64,000 bases of DNA, from assembly GCA_000635495.1 (NCBI GenBank), contig JFLW01000001.1, positions 248,001 through 312,000 on the forward strand. Reading direction: 5' to 3'. This document shows positions 1 through 9,516 of the stretch, piece after piece. A program made the position numbers and the translations under genes. The notes beneath the pieces are model-generated. The model was given only the letters and a program-made list of their open reading frames with translations. It was not told where the DNA came from and did no database searches. Source of the stretch: Prochlorococcus sp. scB243_495K23. GTDB lineage: Bacteria; Cyanobacteriota; Cyanobacteriia; PCC-6307; Cyanobiaceae. Positions within the stretch are counted from its first letter, which is position 1, and each line of letters opens with the position of its first letter.

Positions 1-1
1 G

Positions 2-475
2 AGTTTATTAAGGCCAATATTAGAAAGGGGTAAAGCTAATGCGGACTTAGAGAATAGAGATTGGACTGAACCTTCTCTTTGGCCAGATTGGACTATTTCG
101 CCATTAAAAGCAAAATATGCTGTAATTGCTGAAATTGTGGCAAATCTATTAGAAAATGCGTTTAAATATGCCCAAAAAGATGCTGAAATTGGGCTCGCAA
201 TTACGAGTAATGGACTCTGTATATTTGATGATGGTAAAAAAATAACCAAAAATGAAAACGAGAAAATTTTTGAAAAAGGTTTTAGAGGATCTGCTGCTAA
301 AAAAAAGGAAGGCACTGGTGTGGGACTTTTCTTGGCGAGGAAATTAGCAAAACAAATTGGAGGAGATTTGAGATTGCTGGAAAATAACTCGGTAGATAAT
401 ACTGAGAAATCAAAAAATCTTAAGAAGAAAAATATTTTTTATTTAGAACTACCTATAAAAGAATTGCATGCATAA
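2..475 (+). CDS. Sensor histidine kinase, C-terminal part (5' end outside window)
   Basis: The reading frame is open from base 2, so the gene begins upstream and only about 157 C-terminal residues are visible. They form a HATPase_c ATP-binding domain. An N-box (NLLENAFKYA) begins near base 140, a short G1-like box (FDDGKK) follows, then an F-box (EKGFRG), and a clear G2 box (GTGVGLFLARKL) with the IGG strand after it. This is the catalytic half of a two-component sensor kinase; the His-containing dimerisation domain and any sensor domain are not in the window. The last 23 bases overlap the 3' end of the convergent cobS gene. The partner response regulator and signal cannot be told from here. 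Confidence 0.85.
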   Translation, partial: SLLRPILERGKANADLENRDWTEPSLWPDWTISPLKAKYAVIAEIVANLLENAFKYAQKDAEIGLAITSNGLCIFDDGKKITKNENEKIFEKGFRGSAAKKKEGTGVGLFLARKLAKQIGGDLRLLENNSVDNTEKSKNLKKKNIFYLELPIKELHA

Positions 476-1193
476 ATAACATTGCAGTTTCAACTAGAAC
501 AACACTTGCACCGCATGCATCTCCATTAAAGCCTCCAATTTTATTACCCAGTATGTTTGGGATACAATAGCTTAGAAAAATACCAATCAAAATAAGAATT
601 AAAAATTTAATTAATATTGCTTGGGATGTAATTGAAACAAATTGGTATGCAATGAAAATTAAAAGAAAAATAATTGAGATCAAAGATTCTTTTTTAAATC
701 CATTCCAAAACTTTTTGTGACTAACAGATTTTTTCTTATAACTCATATATTTAAACTTTTCTATAAAAAATAAATTTGAAAATCTTCCCCAAAATAAGCA
801 TATAGGTAAAACAAAAATTACTAGGTTTTGAATCTTCAGTATGCAAGCAATTTGAATTAAAGTTATAAAAACTAAAGCTTGAACGCCAAAGGAACCAACT
901 TTACTGTCTTTCATGGCTTTTAAACGTTTCTTTTTACCCGCAAAAATACCATCGAAAGTATCCATTAAACCATCAATATGTAGACCACCAGTAATTAAAT
1001 ATCCTGAAGCCAAACAAATTAATGCAGATGCATAAATTGACCAAGAGTTTGTTGTTAAAAAAAGAAAAATATAACTCTGTATTGTTCCAATCAAAAATCC
1101 TAAAGGCGGGGCAAATTGTGCAATATTCTTAAATTCGGGATTAATTAAAGGTATCTTTGGAAATGTTGTATAGAAAATCCAAGATCCTGCCAA
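453..1193 (-). CDS. cobS: Adenosylcobinamide-GDP ribazoletransferase (cobalamin synthase)
   Basis: This 246-aa, strongly hydrophobic protein matches CobS, the integral membrane enzyme that joins adenosylcobinamide-GDP to the lower-ligand riboside in the last steps of cobamide synthesis. The family signatures are the acidic stretch GGLHIDGLMDTFDG near residues 68-81, the KDSKVGSFG segment near 95-103, and a C-terminal NKIGGFNGDACGA segment. Several membrane helices are evident. No ATG is available near the N-terminus; I take the TTG at 1191-1193, which puts the protein at normal family length. Marine picocyanobacteria are known to make pseudocobalamin, so the substrate is probably an adenine riboside; the sequence does not show this. 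The 3' end overlaps the upstream kinase gene by 23 bases. Confidence 0.9.
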   Translation of the reverse strand: MAGSWIFYTTFPKIPLINPEFKNIAQFAPPLGFLIGTIQSYIFLFLTTNSWSIYASALICLASGYLITGGLHIDGLMDTFDGIFAGKKKRLKAMKDSKVGSFGVQALVFITLIQIACILKIQNLVIFVLPICLFWGRFSNLFFIEKFKYMSYKKKSVSHKKFWNGFKKESLISIIFLLIFIAYQFVSITSQAILIKFLILILIGIFLSYCIPNILGNKIGGFNGDACGASVVLVETAMLFMHAILL

Positions 1194-1291
1194 ATTTTTT
1201 ATTAAATATTTTTTGATGAGATAAAAATAGATTCAGTATTAAATAATAGGGTAAATTGATTAAAAAGATTCAAAAAATTTTATAAATTATC

Positions 1292-2410
1292 GTGTTTGAA
1301 TTTGAAATTACATCGAATTGCAGTAATACAGCTGCAAGAACTGGTATATTTCATACACCAAATGGTCAGGTAAACACACCAAAATTTATGCCTGTGGGTA
1401 CTTTGGCAACGGTTAAAGGAATTTCATCTAAGCAGTTAACCTCTACAGGATCAGAAATGATTCTTTCAAATACCTTTCATCTTCATTTACAACCTGGAGA
1501 AAAACTAGTTAAAGAATCTGGCGGAATACATAAGTTCATGAATTGGCCGAAGCCTATTCTTTCTGATTCAGGGGGGTATCAAGTTTTTAGTTTGGCCAAA
1601 TTAAATAATATTTCTGATAAAGGCGTGGAATTTAAAAATCCAAGAGATGGTAGTCATGTTTTCTTATCACCTGAAAAAGTAATACAGATTCAAATGGATC
1701 TTGGATCGGATGTTGCGATGGCTTTTGATCATTGTCCTCCGCATACAGCTAACGAAAATGATATTGAGGACTCTTTACAAAGAACTCATTCATGGTTGCA
1801 AAAATGTGTTGAGACTCATCAGAAATCCAATCAAGCATTATTCGGTATAGTTCAAGGTGGAAAGTATCCTAGATTGAGAGAATACAGTGCAAAATATACA
1901 AGTTCTTTTGATCTTCCTGGAATAGCGGTGGGAGGTGTAAGTGTTGGCGAGGCAGTCGAAGAAATACATAGTGTAATTAATTACGTCCCGAAATTCTTAC
2001 CAATAAATAAACCAAGATATTTAATGGGAATTGGCTCCTTAAAAGAAATTTCTCTAGCTGTTGCTAATGGATTCGATATATTTGACTGTGTTTTGCCTAC
2101 AAGACTAGGGAGACATGGGACTGCATTTTTTAATGATGAAAGATTGAATTTGCGAAATGCTCGATTTAAAAATGACTTTTCTCCGATTGACAAAACTTGT
2201 AAATGCGAAACCTGTAAATCCTATTCTCGAGCATATTTACATCATCTAATTAGAAATGACGAAATATTAGGCCTAACTCTCATAAGTTTGCATAATATTG
2301 CTCACTTAATAAGATTTACCAATGCAATTTCTACTGCAATTAGAGATAATTGTTTTACAAATGATTTCGCTCCTTGGAAAACATCCTCTATTGCTCACCA
2401 TACGTGGTAA
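1292..2410 (+). CDS. tgt: tRNA-guanine transglycosylase (queuine tRNA-ribosyltransferase)
   Basis: This 372-aa protein is bacterial Tgt, which exchanges guanine-34 of GUN-anticodon tRNAs for preQ1 in queuosine biosynthesis. Visible family motifs are [12 protein letters not shown], the catalytic region [12 protein letters not shown] near residue 90, [17 protein letters not shown], and the second aspartate segment [14 protein letters not shown] zinc site follows near residues 305-320 (CKCETC, with HH about 14 residues downstream). The start is GTG at 1292, because no ATG lies in frame close upstream. It is followed 33 bases later by psbK on the same strand and may be cotranscribed with it. Confidence 0.95.
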   Translation: MFEFEITSNCSNTAARTGIFHTPNGQVNTPKFMPVGTLATVKGISSKQLTSTGSEMILSNTFHLHLQPGEKLVKESGGIHKFMNWPKPILSDSGGYQVFSLAKLNNISDKGVEFKNPRDGSHVFLSPEKVIQIQMDLGSDVAMAFDHCPPHTANENDIEDSLQRTHSWLQKCVETHQKSNQALFGIVQGGKYPRLREYSAKYTSSFDLPGIAVGGVSVGEAVEEIHSVINYVPKFLPINKPRYLMGIGSLKEISLAVANGFDIFDCVLPTRLGRHGTAFFNDERLNLRNARFKNDFSPIDKTCKCETCKSYSRAYLHHLIRNDEILGLTLISLHNIAHLIRFTNAISTAIRDNCFTNDFAPWKTSSIAHHTW

Positions 2411-2443
2411 CGTCTTATCATAATTAATTAAATTATCAAAAAG

Positions 2444-2584
2444 GTGCTCATTCTATTTAATACATTCGCTGAATTGCCCGAGGCTTATAAGGCCTTTGCT
2501 CCAACCGTTGATGTTCTTCCACTGATTCCTTTATTTTTCTTTTTATTAGTGTTTGTTTGGCAAGCTGCTGTTGGATTTAAATAA
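2444..2584 (+). CDS. psbK: Photosystem II reaction centre protein K
   Basis: The 46-codon ORF begins with GTG and encodes a short leader, then the PsbK core: [20 protein letters not shown] and the C-terminal [10 protein letters not shown]. PsbK is a single-helix subunit of photosystem II near CP43 that is processed at its N-terminus, so the mature protein probably starts around the LPEAY segment. One transmembrane helix is obvious. The gene follows tgt by 33 bases. Identification is firm, since both the double-proline turn before the helix and the WQAAVGF end are diagnostic. Confidence 0.95.
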
Positions 2585-2610
2585 AATTTTTTTAGTTTAG
2601 ATTATTAGTA

Positions 2611-3615
2611 TTAGACTGGATTTTCAAGTAAAATTGCATCTCCGGAATTTTCTACTGCACTCTCTATAAAATCAGCAATTTTTAATGCTCTTGAGGCTTG
2701 CTCACCATCCACCTCAGGTATTTCTTTGCCCTGAACGCACTTAAGAAAATGCTCCAATTCTGCATAAAGAGGCTCAATGGAGGTTGTGCTAACTTCTTCA
2801 ACATATCCGTCATTTCTATAAACTAATTCTCCATGTTCTGCAGTGTATGATTCATGAGACTTTCTATGGATTTGAAGAGAGTGATTTAAAAAATCAGTTT
2901 CTACTAGTCCATTTTGGCAGTGAGCACTTAAACTCCTAATTTTTTTGTGACTCATTTTACTGGCAGTCAAACTTGCAATAACATTATTTTTAAAAACCAA
3001 AGTAGCATTGACATAATCTATTAATCCTTCACTATTTCTGCCTCCAACTGCCGCTAATTTTTGTATTTTGGAGTTGACGAGTTCTAAAATTAGATCAATG
3101 TCATGGATCATTAAATCCATTACTACAGATACATCATTTGCTCTATCTGCATGAGGACTATGTCTTCTTGCTTCCAAAACAACAATTTCTTCATTATGAA
3201 CTATTTTATTTAATTCTCTAAAAGCAGGATTAAATCTTTCAATATGCCCAACTTGTAATAGACAGTTACTTGCATTAGCAGCCTCTATTAACGATTTTGC
3301 TTCTAACTCATTAGCTGCAATTGGTTTTTCAATAAGAACGTTAGTACCTCCATTAAGACAATCTAGTCCTACTTTTTGATGAAGTAGTGTTGGGACAGCT
3401 ACACAGATAGCATCAACTCTTGGAATTAAGTCTTTATAGTCTTTGAACCATTCACATTGGAATTGCTCAATAGCTAATTTGCCTCTCTCTTCATTTGGAT
3501 CTGCAACGCCAATGAGATTTGCATCTTTGAGCAAACTTAGTACTCGTGCATGATGCCAACCCATATTCCCTATACCTATGACTCCAACCTTTACTGGTGA
3601 TGAGGTTGGCTGCAT
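2611..3615 (-). CDS. Gfo/Idh/MocA-family NAD(P)-dependent oxidoreductase
   Basis: This 334-aa protein has a Rossmann fold at the N-terminus (GVIGIGNMGWHHARVL, residues about 11-26) and the family signature EKPIA near residue 97, which contributes the conserved lysine and cis-proline of the substrate site. The segment LMIHDIDLILELV near residue 170 carries the His-Asp-Ile-Asp motif typical of the C-terminal alpha/beta domain. The family oxidises or reduces sugars, inositols and related compounds with NAD(P); the substrate cannot be assigned. It is transcribed in the same direction as the CorC-like gene upstream, with 50 bases between them. Confidence 0.85.
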   Translation of the reverse strand: MQPTSSPVKVGVIGIGNMGWHHARVLSLLKDANLIGVADPNEERGKLAIEQFQCEWFKDYKDLIPRVDAICVAVPTLLHQKVGLDCLNGGTNVLIEKPIAANELEAKSLIEAANASNCLLQVGHIERFNPAFRELNKIVHNEEIVVLEARRHSPHADRANDVSVVMDLMIHDIDLILELVNSKIQKLAAVGGRNSEGLIDYVNATLVFKNNVIASLTASKMSHKKIRSLSAHCQNGLVETDFLNHSLQIHRKSHESYTAEHGELVYRNDGYVEEVSTTSIEPLYAELEHFLKCVQGKEIPEVDGEQASRALKIADFIESAVENSGDAILLENPV

Positions 3616-3665
3616 AATTTCAAATCCATATATTAATTATCATTATCCTCTATAGGAAGCCACAT

Positions 3666-4934
3666 TTAGCTTTTGGGAAGAATAATTTTAACACGATCAA
3701 TTTTTGGACCTGACATAGAAATAACTTCAAATTTAATGTTACTAAAATCTAAAACATCGCCAATCTTTGGAACCATTTGAAATTTTTCTAGCAGAAATCC
3801 AGCAAGGGTATGATAGTCTGCCCCTTCTGGAATAGAACATCCTAACTTTTTATTGATATCTATAATTTCTGATTTTCCCGCTATTGACCATTTTTTAGAG
3901 AAATTATCTAACATTCTCATATCTGAATAAATTCTATTATTGAGCATTTCCTCTCCAACTATTTCGCCATTTAGATCAGCTGCAGTTATGAGTCCCTCTG
4001 TCCCACCGTGTTCATCAACTACTAGTAAGAACGGATTGTAGTCTCTTACTATTGGAAATATTTCTGCTAGTGAACATGTTTCTATTATTTTTGTTACTGG
4101 TAAAAGGAATGGCTCTAGTAATGTATCGGCTTCCATTTCACCTTTTGATATTGGCTTAGCTAGATAACGCAAATCTAATACACCTAATACATCATCTAAA
4201 GACTCATCAATCACAAAGAAGCGAGCATGTCGAGTGTTGTCGACTTGTTTCATAAGTTCTGAAAAGGTTATATTCTTTGGCAAAGTTACCATTTCAGATC
4301 TTGGAATCATAACTTCTTTAACCTGTGTATCTTTTAAAGCAAAAACTCCTTCAAGAATATTCTTCTCATCTGGTTTTAAACCTGTTACATTATCTGTTTC
4401 TATGAGAGTTTCTAATTCTCCAGCAGATAAACCTGAGTTTAAAGAATCCCATTTGTTATTTAAATTAAACAAGCCTAAACAGGCGCTAGCAAAGAATTCT
4501 ATTGTTTTCACAATAGGATTCATGGCTTTTCTTACGGCATCGAATATTGTAGTTAACTTTAATGCAGCAGATTCTGGATTGTTAATTACTAAAGCTTTTG
4601 GAATTAATCCAGAAACAAGAGTAACAACTAAAACAACAAATAAAAATAATAGAAGATCATAAAATCTATTAGATAAAATATTTCTTTTCCAATAATCATT
4701 AGCCAGGTTATTGCTTAGCCATCCAATTGCAATTAATGAAATTGTCACTCCAAATTGAGAAGCAATTAATGAAGACCTAAAGCGTTTTTGAATTTTTAAA
4801 ATTGCAAATGCTCCCTTCTTTTTTTCTTCTATTAACCTTAAAACTTTACTTGGCCTTATTAATAAAAAAGAGAGTTCACTCGCTGCGAAAAAGGCTGGTA
4901 AAAATAAAAGAAATAAAAGTAGAGTTATTTTCAT
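3666..4934 (-). CDS. CNNM/CorC-type membrane protein with CBS domains
   Basis: This 422-aa protein has the three-part layout of the CNNM/HlyC-CorC (TlyC) family. There is an N-terminal DUF21-like membrane domain with about four hydrophobic helices (residues about 1-160), then a cystathionine-beta-synthase pair around residues 205-325 (EVMIPRSEMVTLP begins it; LLVVDEHGGTEGLITAADL ends it), then a CorC_HlyC domain to the C-terminus. Relatives act in Mg2+ or Co2+ efflux and homeostasis; the older hemolysin name is not supported by function. The gene lies just upstream of a Gfo/Idh/MocA gene on the same strand and just downstream of tRNA-Met. Exact ion specificity is unknown. Confidence 0.85.
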   Translation of the reverse strand: MKITLLLFLLFLPAFFAASELSFLLIRPSKVLRLIEEKKKGAFAILKIQKRFRSSLIASQFGVTISLIAIGWLSNNLANDYWKRNILSNRFYDLLLFLFVVLVVTLVSGLIPKALVINNPESAALKLTTIFDAVRKAMNPIVKTIEFFASACLGLFNLNNKWDSLNSGLSAGELETLIETDNVTGLKPDEKNILEGVFALKDTQVKEVMIPRSEMVTLPKNITFSELMKQVDNTRHARFFVIDESLDDVLGVLDLRYLAKPISKGEMEADTLLEPFLLPVTKIIETCSLAEIFPIVRDYNPFLLVVDEHGGTEGLITAADLNGEIVGEEMLNNRIYSDMRMLDNFSKKWSIAGKSEIIDINKKLGCSIPEGADYHTLAGFLLEKFQMVPKIGDVLDFSNIKFEVISMSGPKIDRVKIILPKS

Positions 4935-4952
4935 TCAATGACAAATGAATAA

Positions 4953-5025
4953 TGGGGGTGGCGAGGATCGAACTCGCCTTAGCCAAATTATGAGTTTGGT
5001 GCATTCACCAGATTGCTACACCCCC
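4953..5025 (-). tRNA. tRNA-Met (CAT anticodon)
   Basis: A 73-nt cloverleaf reads on the minus strand. The acceptor stem is GGGGGTG/CACCCCC with discriminator A, and the anticodon loop is CTCATAA on stem CCAAA/TTTGG. The T arm GCGAG-TTCGATC-CTCGC is perfect. The 1-72 pair is G-C, so it is not the initiator tRNA, which has an unpaired first base. A CAT anticodon could also mark an Ile tRNA with lysidine; I favour elongator Met but cannot exclude this. Confidence 0.9.
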
Positions 5026-5167
5026 AAAGGGAATTTATGTAATTTTAATTACATTGAATTTCAATATACAATATAAAAATAATATTTCAAAAAATACCTC
5101 ATTAGGAAGTTTTTGTGAGATTTCTTTTTTTTCTTCTAATCTTTAAATATAAATTAAACTTTTACTA

Positions 5168-5728
5168 ATGGGCAAATTTTCGGATATGTATAATTTAAAT
5201 AAAGCAAAATTGTTAAAACAGTTAATTGAAAAATCTTACAAAAAAGGAAACTTTACTTTATCTTCAGGAAAACAAAGCAGTCATTACTTGAACTGTAAAC
5301 CAGTGTCATTAAATGGCGAAGGCTTAAACTTAATAAGTGAATTATTTTTAGATTTAAAGGACTCAAGGTCAAAAGCTGTAGCAGGATTGACATTAGGAGC
5401 AGACCCTATAGTAAGTGGATTAATTGTTAAAGCAGCTTCGAATGGACTAGACCTTGATGGTTTAATAATTAGGAAAGAAATCAAAAAATACGGTACCAAA
5501 GCTGGAATAGAGGGCCCTATATTAGAAGAAGGAACTTTGGTAACTGTCTTAGAGGATGTGGTTACAACTGCTGGTTCAGTAATAAAAGCTATAAAAAAAT
5601 TACGAGAAAACAATTATGTTGTTGAGGAAGTTTTGTCTATAGTTGATAGGCAAGAAGGGGGATTAGAAGCACTTGAAGATGAAAATGTTAAATTAAAGAG
5701 TCTTTTTACAATAAAAGACTTTTTATAA
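5168..5728 (+). CDS. pyrE: Orotate phosphoribosyltransferase
   Basis: This 186-aa protein matches PyrE, which makes orotidine 5'-phosphate from orotate and PRPP in pyrimidine synthesis. The PRPP-binding motif is [18 protein letters not shown] near residues 120-140, with the two acidic residues ED followed by the TTAGS loop. The N-terminal segment [18 protein letters not shown] (residues about 28-45) is the substrate-binding FTLSSG region. The lysine-rich loop [16 protein letters not shown] near residues 100-115 covers the active site. The ATG at 5168 gives normal length; a second Met nine codons into it is possible. The next gene starts 10 bases downstream, which suggests a two-gene operon. 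Confidence 0.95.
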   Translation: MGKFSDMYNLNKAKLLKQLIEKSYKKGNFTLSSGKQSSHYLNCKPVSLNGEGLNLISELFLDLKDSRSKAVAGLTLGADPIVSGLIVKAASNGLDLDGLIIRKEIKKYGTKAGIEGPILEEGTLVTVLEDVVTTAGSVIKAIKKLRENNYVVEEVLSIVDRQEGGLEALEDENVKLKSLFTIKDFL

Positions 5729-5738
5729 TTATTTCAAA

Positions 5739-6575
5739 ATGCAAGATATAAAAAAAAAGTTTTGGCTTGAAAAATTTGATTGTTTTTCAATTACTGGAAA
5801 AGATGCCAGAAAATTTTTGAATGGAATAACAACTAGTAATATTCTTAATTCAAAAAATAAAGTTATCAAAACTTGTTGGTTAACTCCAAATGGAGTTCTA
5901 AGGTCATTAATTGAAATTATTTTTTTAGAAAGAAGCTTAGAAGTAATTATCTTGGCGGGTAACACAAATGAAATAATTGATTACTTTAATCAAATTATTT
6001 TTCCAGCGGACGATGTATTTCTGAGTGAACCTTCCTTGATAAATAGAATTCAGGAAATTGATGAATCTAGTTCATGGAGAACTTACCAGCCTATTTTCTT
6101 CAAAACAGAAGATAAAGAATTTGAAATGTATAAAAATAACCTAAATTTACTAAATCCCAATGATGTAAAACTTTGGAAGATTAATCAGGCAATACCCTCA
6201 TTAGAAATGGAAATAAATGGGAAAAATAATCCTCTTGAGCTTGGATTACAAGATCTTATAGATTTTAATAAAGGTTGTTATTTAGGACAAGAAACAATGT
6301 CAAAAATAAAAAATGTTTCTTCTTTAAAACAGGAAATAAGAATTTGGAAATCAATTGAATCTAATTTGAATTTAGACTTAGAAGATAAAAATTTATATAT
6401 AAATTCTGCCAAAGATATTTCTGTAGGCAAAATCACTAGTTTTTTAAAATTAGATTCTCAAATAAAAGGATTAGCTATGATAAAAAGAAAATATTTAGAG
6501 GAAGGAAGTTATTTTTTTTCAGAAATATTTGGAAAAATCATTATAAATAAATCTGTAGGATCAATTTTTCTTTAA
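5739..6575 (+). CDS. ygfZ: YgfZ/GcvT-like folate-binding protein (Fe-S cluster repair factor)
   Basis: This 278-aa protein resembles the aminomethyltransferase fold and carries the YgfZ signature KGCYLGQE near residue 180, where the cysteine is essential in E. coli YgfZ. YgfZ binds tetrahydrofolate and helps maintain certain Fe-S proteins. The N-terminal segment with ITGKDARKFLNG resembles the family's conserved start of the GcvT-like domain. It follows pyrE by 10 bases. Its last 15 bases overlap the convergent nuclease-like gene. Function is inferred from the family; no client protein can be named. Confidence 0.85.
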   Translation: MQDIKKKFWLEKFDCFSITGKDARKFLNGITTSNILNSKNKVIKTCWLTPNGVLRSLIEIIFLERSLEVIILAGNTNEIIDYFNQIIFPADDVFLSEPSLINRIQEIDESSSWRTYQPIFFKTEDKEFEMYKNNLNLLNPNDVKLWKINQAIPSLEMEINGKNNPLELGLQDLIDFNKGCYLGQETMSKIKNVSSLKQEIRIWKSIESNLNLDLEDKNLYINSAKDISVGKITSFLKLDSQIKGLAMIKRKYLEEGSYFFSEIFGKIIINKSVGSIFL

Positions 6576-7979
6576 TCGATTTTTGATTAAATATTCTGCA
6601 ATTTGTAGAGTAGCAAAACAATCATCTTTGTTATATTGGATAATTTTCTTTAAAAATATTTGGTTTTCTGTAATTTGATATTGAATCCACCAATAAAGTG
6701 CTTTAGAGCCACTTACATTTTTCTGCGCCCATTCAAATCCAAGCCAATTAGAAACTTTTTTTAAGCCATAGTTTTTTAATGGTAATATCCAAGACTTTCT
6801 TATTAAGGTATGTAGGTCAATAAATCTGGAGGAAAGTGAAAGAATTTCTTCAAAACTAAAATTTAGTTCTTTAGCAATATTAATTATTGATATTTTTTCA
6901 GTTTCTCCGTAATGTAAGACTGGCCATTCCTTGTTTGAAAAAAGTATTTCAATAATTTGCCTGTAAGATTCTCCTTTATTGTTTTTAAGATTTAAGATTG
7001 GTTCATAAATAAGATCTTCTTTTTTTATAGACAAATTATTTACTTTTAAAAATCCATATAAAAAATCATGCTTTTCATCTGGATTTGACTCAATATCAAA
7101 TATATAAAATCCCGAACATATTTTTTCAAATAGATCTTCCGTATTATTTTTATTAGAAATGAAATATGGTTCTCCAGAGATATATGCTTGTGCTTGCTTT
7201 ACAAATATGGATGCTTTTTCATACTTCTGATCTTTGAATCTAGATAATTTCTCTCCAAGTTGTTTTTCGCTGTACGAAGCTAATGTTTTGGTATTAGTTA
7301 TTCCATTTTCTTTGAGTAACGAGGCCGTTTTGGACCCTATTCCATCTATATCTGTTAAATATCCATTTTCTTTTGCTTCTTTGTCACAAAATTTTTGCCA
7401 GGAACAAATAGTACATTTTTTTCTATCTTGAGTTATTTCTGGTATAAATCCATCCAAGCATTCATTCAAATCTAATAAAACATTTAAAACTTTTTTTCTT
7501 AATTTTTTATTTACATAAATTTCTTCAACTTTAACTTTTTTATAAAAAGTTGAAATTACTAATCCTTTCTCAATTTTAGATTCTTGAAAAGATTCCAAAA
7601 GCATAGAACAAAAAGCTAAGTCGAATAAATGTTCTTTAGTTGTTTTGTGGCCTAACTTATAAACAGCAGGTAAATATTTGTATTGTCCCCATTTACTTTT
7701 ACCTTTAGTCTTAAAAAGTAATTGTGGAAGTATCTCTGCGTTTATATTTTGGAAAATATTTCCTTTGATTTTTAATCCAATTACCCCTTGATAACCATTC
7801 TCACAGGCTTTTAATCCTGTATATATTTCACCATTACAAAATTCAGAGAAAATTTGAAACTGATTAATTTTATCTATAGCTTTATGGGGAGACCAAACTT
7901 CATAAGATTTTTTACCCTTAAAATCGAGCCATGCTTTTCTTTTGCATCTTGTAAAACTTTTTAAATGAAGAGAATTCAA
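6561..7979 (-). CDS. RecB-like / RNase H-like protein with Fe-S-type cysteines
   Basis: This 472-aa protein looks like the TM0106-type RecB-family fusion. Four cysteines at 12, 189, 192 and 198 (FTRCKRKAW, then CTICSWQKFC) have the spacing of the Fe-S cage seen in AddB, Dna2 and Cas4. Next comes a helix-hairpin-helix DNA-binding segment (DIDGIGSKTASLLKENGI, near 208-225). A C-terminal RNase H-like exonuclease domain carries acidic motifs FDIESNP (near 295) and NKDDCFAT (near 450). The expected D...ExK acids of the RecB domain are not evident, so that half may be structural. The start is TTG at 7977-7979. It overlaps ygfZ by 15 bases. A role in DNA or RNA end processing is likely but not shown. 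Confidence 0.75.
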   Translation of the reverse strand: MNSLHLKSFTRCKRKAWLDFKGKKSYEVWSPHKAIDKINQFQIFSEFCNGEIYTGLKACENGYQGVIGLKIKGNIFQNINAEILPQLLFKTKGKSKWGQYKYLPAVYKLGHKTTKEHLFDLAFCSMLLESFQESKIEKGLVISTFYKKVKVEEIYVNKKLRKKVLNVLLDLNECLDGFIPEITQDRKKCTICSWQKFCDKEAKENGYLTDIDGIGSKTASLLKENGITNTKTLASYSEKQLGEKLSRFKDQKYEKASIFVKQAQAYISGEPYFISNKNNTEDLFEKICSGFYIFDIESNPDEKHDFLYGFLKVNNLSIKKEDLIYEPILNLKNNKGESYRQIIEILFSNKEWPVLHYGETEKISIINIAKELNFSFEEILSLSSRFIDLHTLIRKSWILPLKNYGLKKVSNWLGFEWAQKNVSGSKALYWWIQYQITENQIFLKKIIQYNKDDCFATLQIAEYLIKNRLKKN

Positions 7980-8059
7980 ATTATTTTTTAAGGGCGGTTT
8001 TAAAATTTACTCATATAAATTAGTATAGATAATTAAAAGAAATCAAGGAAATTTGAAAT

Positions 8060-9514
8060 TTGACAGCTGACAAATTAGATAAGATAACATTTGGAACTGA
8101 TGGTTGGAGAGGAATTATTGGTTTTGACTTTAACCTGTCCAACCTTTCAAGAGTTGTTGTCGCTGCATGTCAGGAGTTGCATTATCAATACTATAAAGAA
8201 GTTAATTCAAAGAAAATTATTATTGGATATGATCGTAGATTTATGGCTTGTGAATTCGCGAAGCAAATAGTGCCTTTTGTAAGAGGATGTGGTTTTGAAC
8301 CGATCTTATCTGATAGCTTTGTGACAACACCCTCTTGTAGTTTCTATGTCAAAGAAGTCGGTTGTCTTGGAGCGTTAGTAATTACAGCAAGTCATAATCC
8401 ATATAATTGGCTAGGACTGAAAATAAAGAGCTTTAATGGATGTTCTGTTGACGAATCTTTTACAAGTGAAGTTGAAAAAAGATTAATCCTTGGAAATTCA
8501 ATTGAAAAAATAGATGGTATTAATCAATTGGTAGATATTAAGAAATTTCATTTAGATAGAATTAAATCCCTTTTTGATATTGACTATATTTCCAAGAGAT
8601 TAAAAAAAATGAAATTGAGAATTTTTGTAGATTCTATGCATGGTTCAGCTGCAAATTGTATGGCTGAGATTTTTGCTTCTAATGATTTAGAAGTTATTTC
8701 AGAAATCAGGAAAGATGCTGATCCTTTTTTTGGAGGAAAACCTCCTGAACCTCTTTTGAATTATGCAGATAATCTAAAACAAACACTAATGAAAAATTCA
8801 ACAAATGAAGTGAAAACTTTAGGAATTATATTTGATGGTGATGGTGATAGAATTGCGGCAATTGATGAAAAAGGAAGATACTCTAGTACTCAAGATTTAC
8901 TCCCATACTTTATTAGTTATTTGGGCGAAATTAAAAATAATTCTTATCCAGTTTTAAAGACTGTTAGTGGTTCAGATATTATTAAAAATATATCAGAGAG
9001 TCAAAATAGAGATGTTTTTGAACTTCCAGTTGGCTTTAAATATATTGCTGAAAAAATGATTAAAGAAAAAATATTTATTGGAGGAGAGGAATCTGGGGGA
9101 GTAGGTTTTGGTGACTTTATGCCTGAAAGAGATGCTCTATATGCAGCGATGGTTTTATTAAATGGAATTGCTGAAAAATCTCAATACTTATATGAATCCT
9201 TAGATGAAATTCAAGAAGATTTTGGGCCAAGTTTTTATAAAAGAATTGATATTAAATTTCCAAATCAGTCAGAAAAAAATAACGTAAAAGAATTTATCAT
9301 AGATAATATTCCTGAGAATATTAATAATCACAAGTTAAAAAGTATCTCAAAGATAGATGGAATAAAGTTGAGAATTGATAAAAATTTTTGGCTTCTTTTT
9401 AGGTTTTCAGGAACGGAACCTCTCTTAAGGTTATATTGTGAAGCACCAAAAGAATATTATCTAATTGAAGTATTAGAGTGGGGTCAAGAATTTATAAATT
9501 TGGCAGGAAAATAA
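8060..9514 (+). CDS. Phosphoglucomutase/phosphomannomutase family protein
   Basis: This 484-aa protein is an alpha-D-phosphohexomutase. All four family segments are present: the phosphoserine loop TASHNPYNW near residues 113-121 (active Ser in TASHNP), the metal site DGDGDRIAAID near 258-268, the sugar-specificity loop GGEESGG near 340-346, and the phosphate-binding RFSGTEPLLRLY near 450-461. It interconverts hexose 1- and 6-phosphates, feeding glycogen, sugar nucleotide and cell-wall pathways; glucose versus mannose preference is not decided by these motifs. The start is TTG at 8060, directly before TADKLDK. It is followed 2 bases later by rdgB, so the two are probably cotranscribed. Confidence 0.9.
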   Translation: MTADKLDKITFGTDGWRGIIGFDFNLSNLSRVVVAACQELHYQYYKEVNSKKIIIGYDRRFMACEFAKQIVPFVRGCGFEPILSDSFVTTPSCSFYVKEVGCLGALVITASHNPYNWLGLKIKSFNGCSVDESFTSEVEKRLILGNSIEKIDGINQLVDIKKFHLDRIKSLFDIDYISKRLKKMKLRIFVDSMHGSAANCMAEIFASNDLEVISEIRKDADPFFGGKPPEPLLNYADNLKQTLMKNSTNEVKTLGIIFDGDGDRIAAIDEKGRYSSTQDLLPYFISYLGEIKNNSYPVLKTVSGSDIIKNISESQNRDVFELPVGFKYIAEKMIKEKIFIGGEESGGVGFGDFMPERDALYAAMVLLNGIAEKSQYLYESLDEIQEDFGPSFYKRIDIKFPNQSEKNNVKEFIIDNIPENINNHKLKSISKIDGIKLRIDKNFWLLFRFSGTEPLLRLYCEAPKEYYLIEVLEWGQEFINLAGK

Positions 9515-9516
9515 GG

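Noticed and set aside
1194..1291. Possible cobalamin riboswitch between cobS and tgt
   Set aside because: The 98-bp space is AT-rich and lacks any B12-box-like sequence; it is also too short for the full riboswitch.
4234..4662. 142-aa plus-strand frame opposite the CorC-like gene
   Set aside because: It is the antisense of a well-supported coding region and resembles no known protein.
6561..7979. Cas4-like cysteines suggesting a CRISPR adaptation protein
   Set aside because: No cas genes or repeat arrays are near, and the added helix-hairpin-helix and RNase H-like domain fit the TM0106-type fusion instead.
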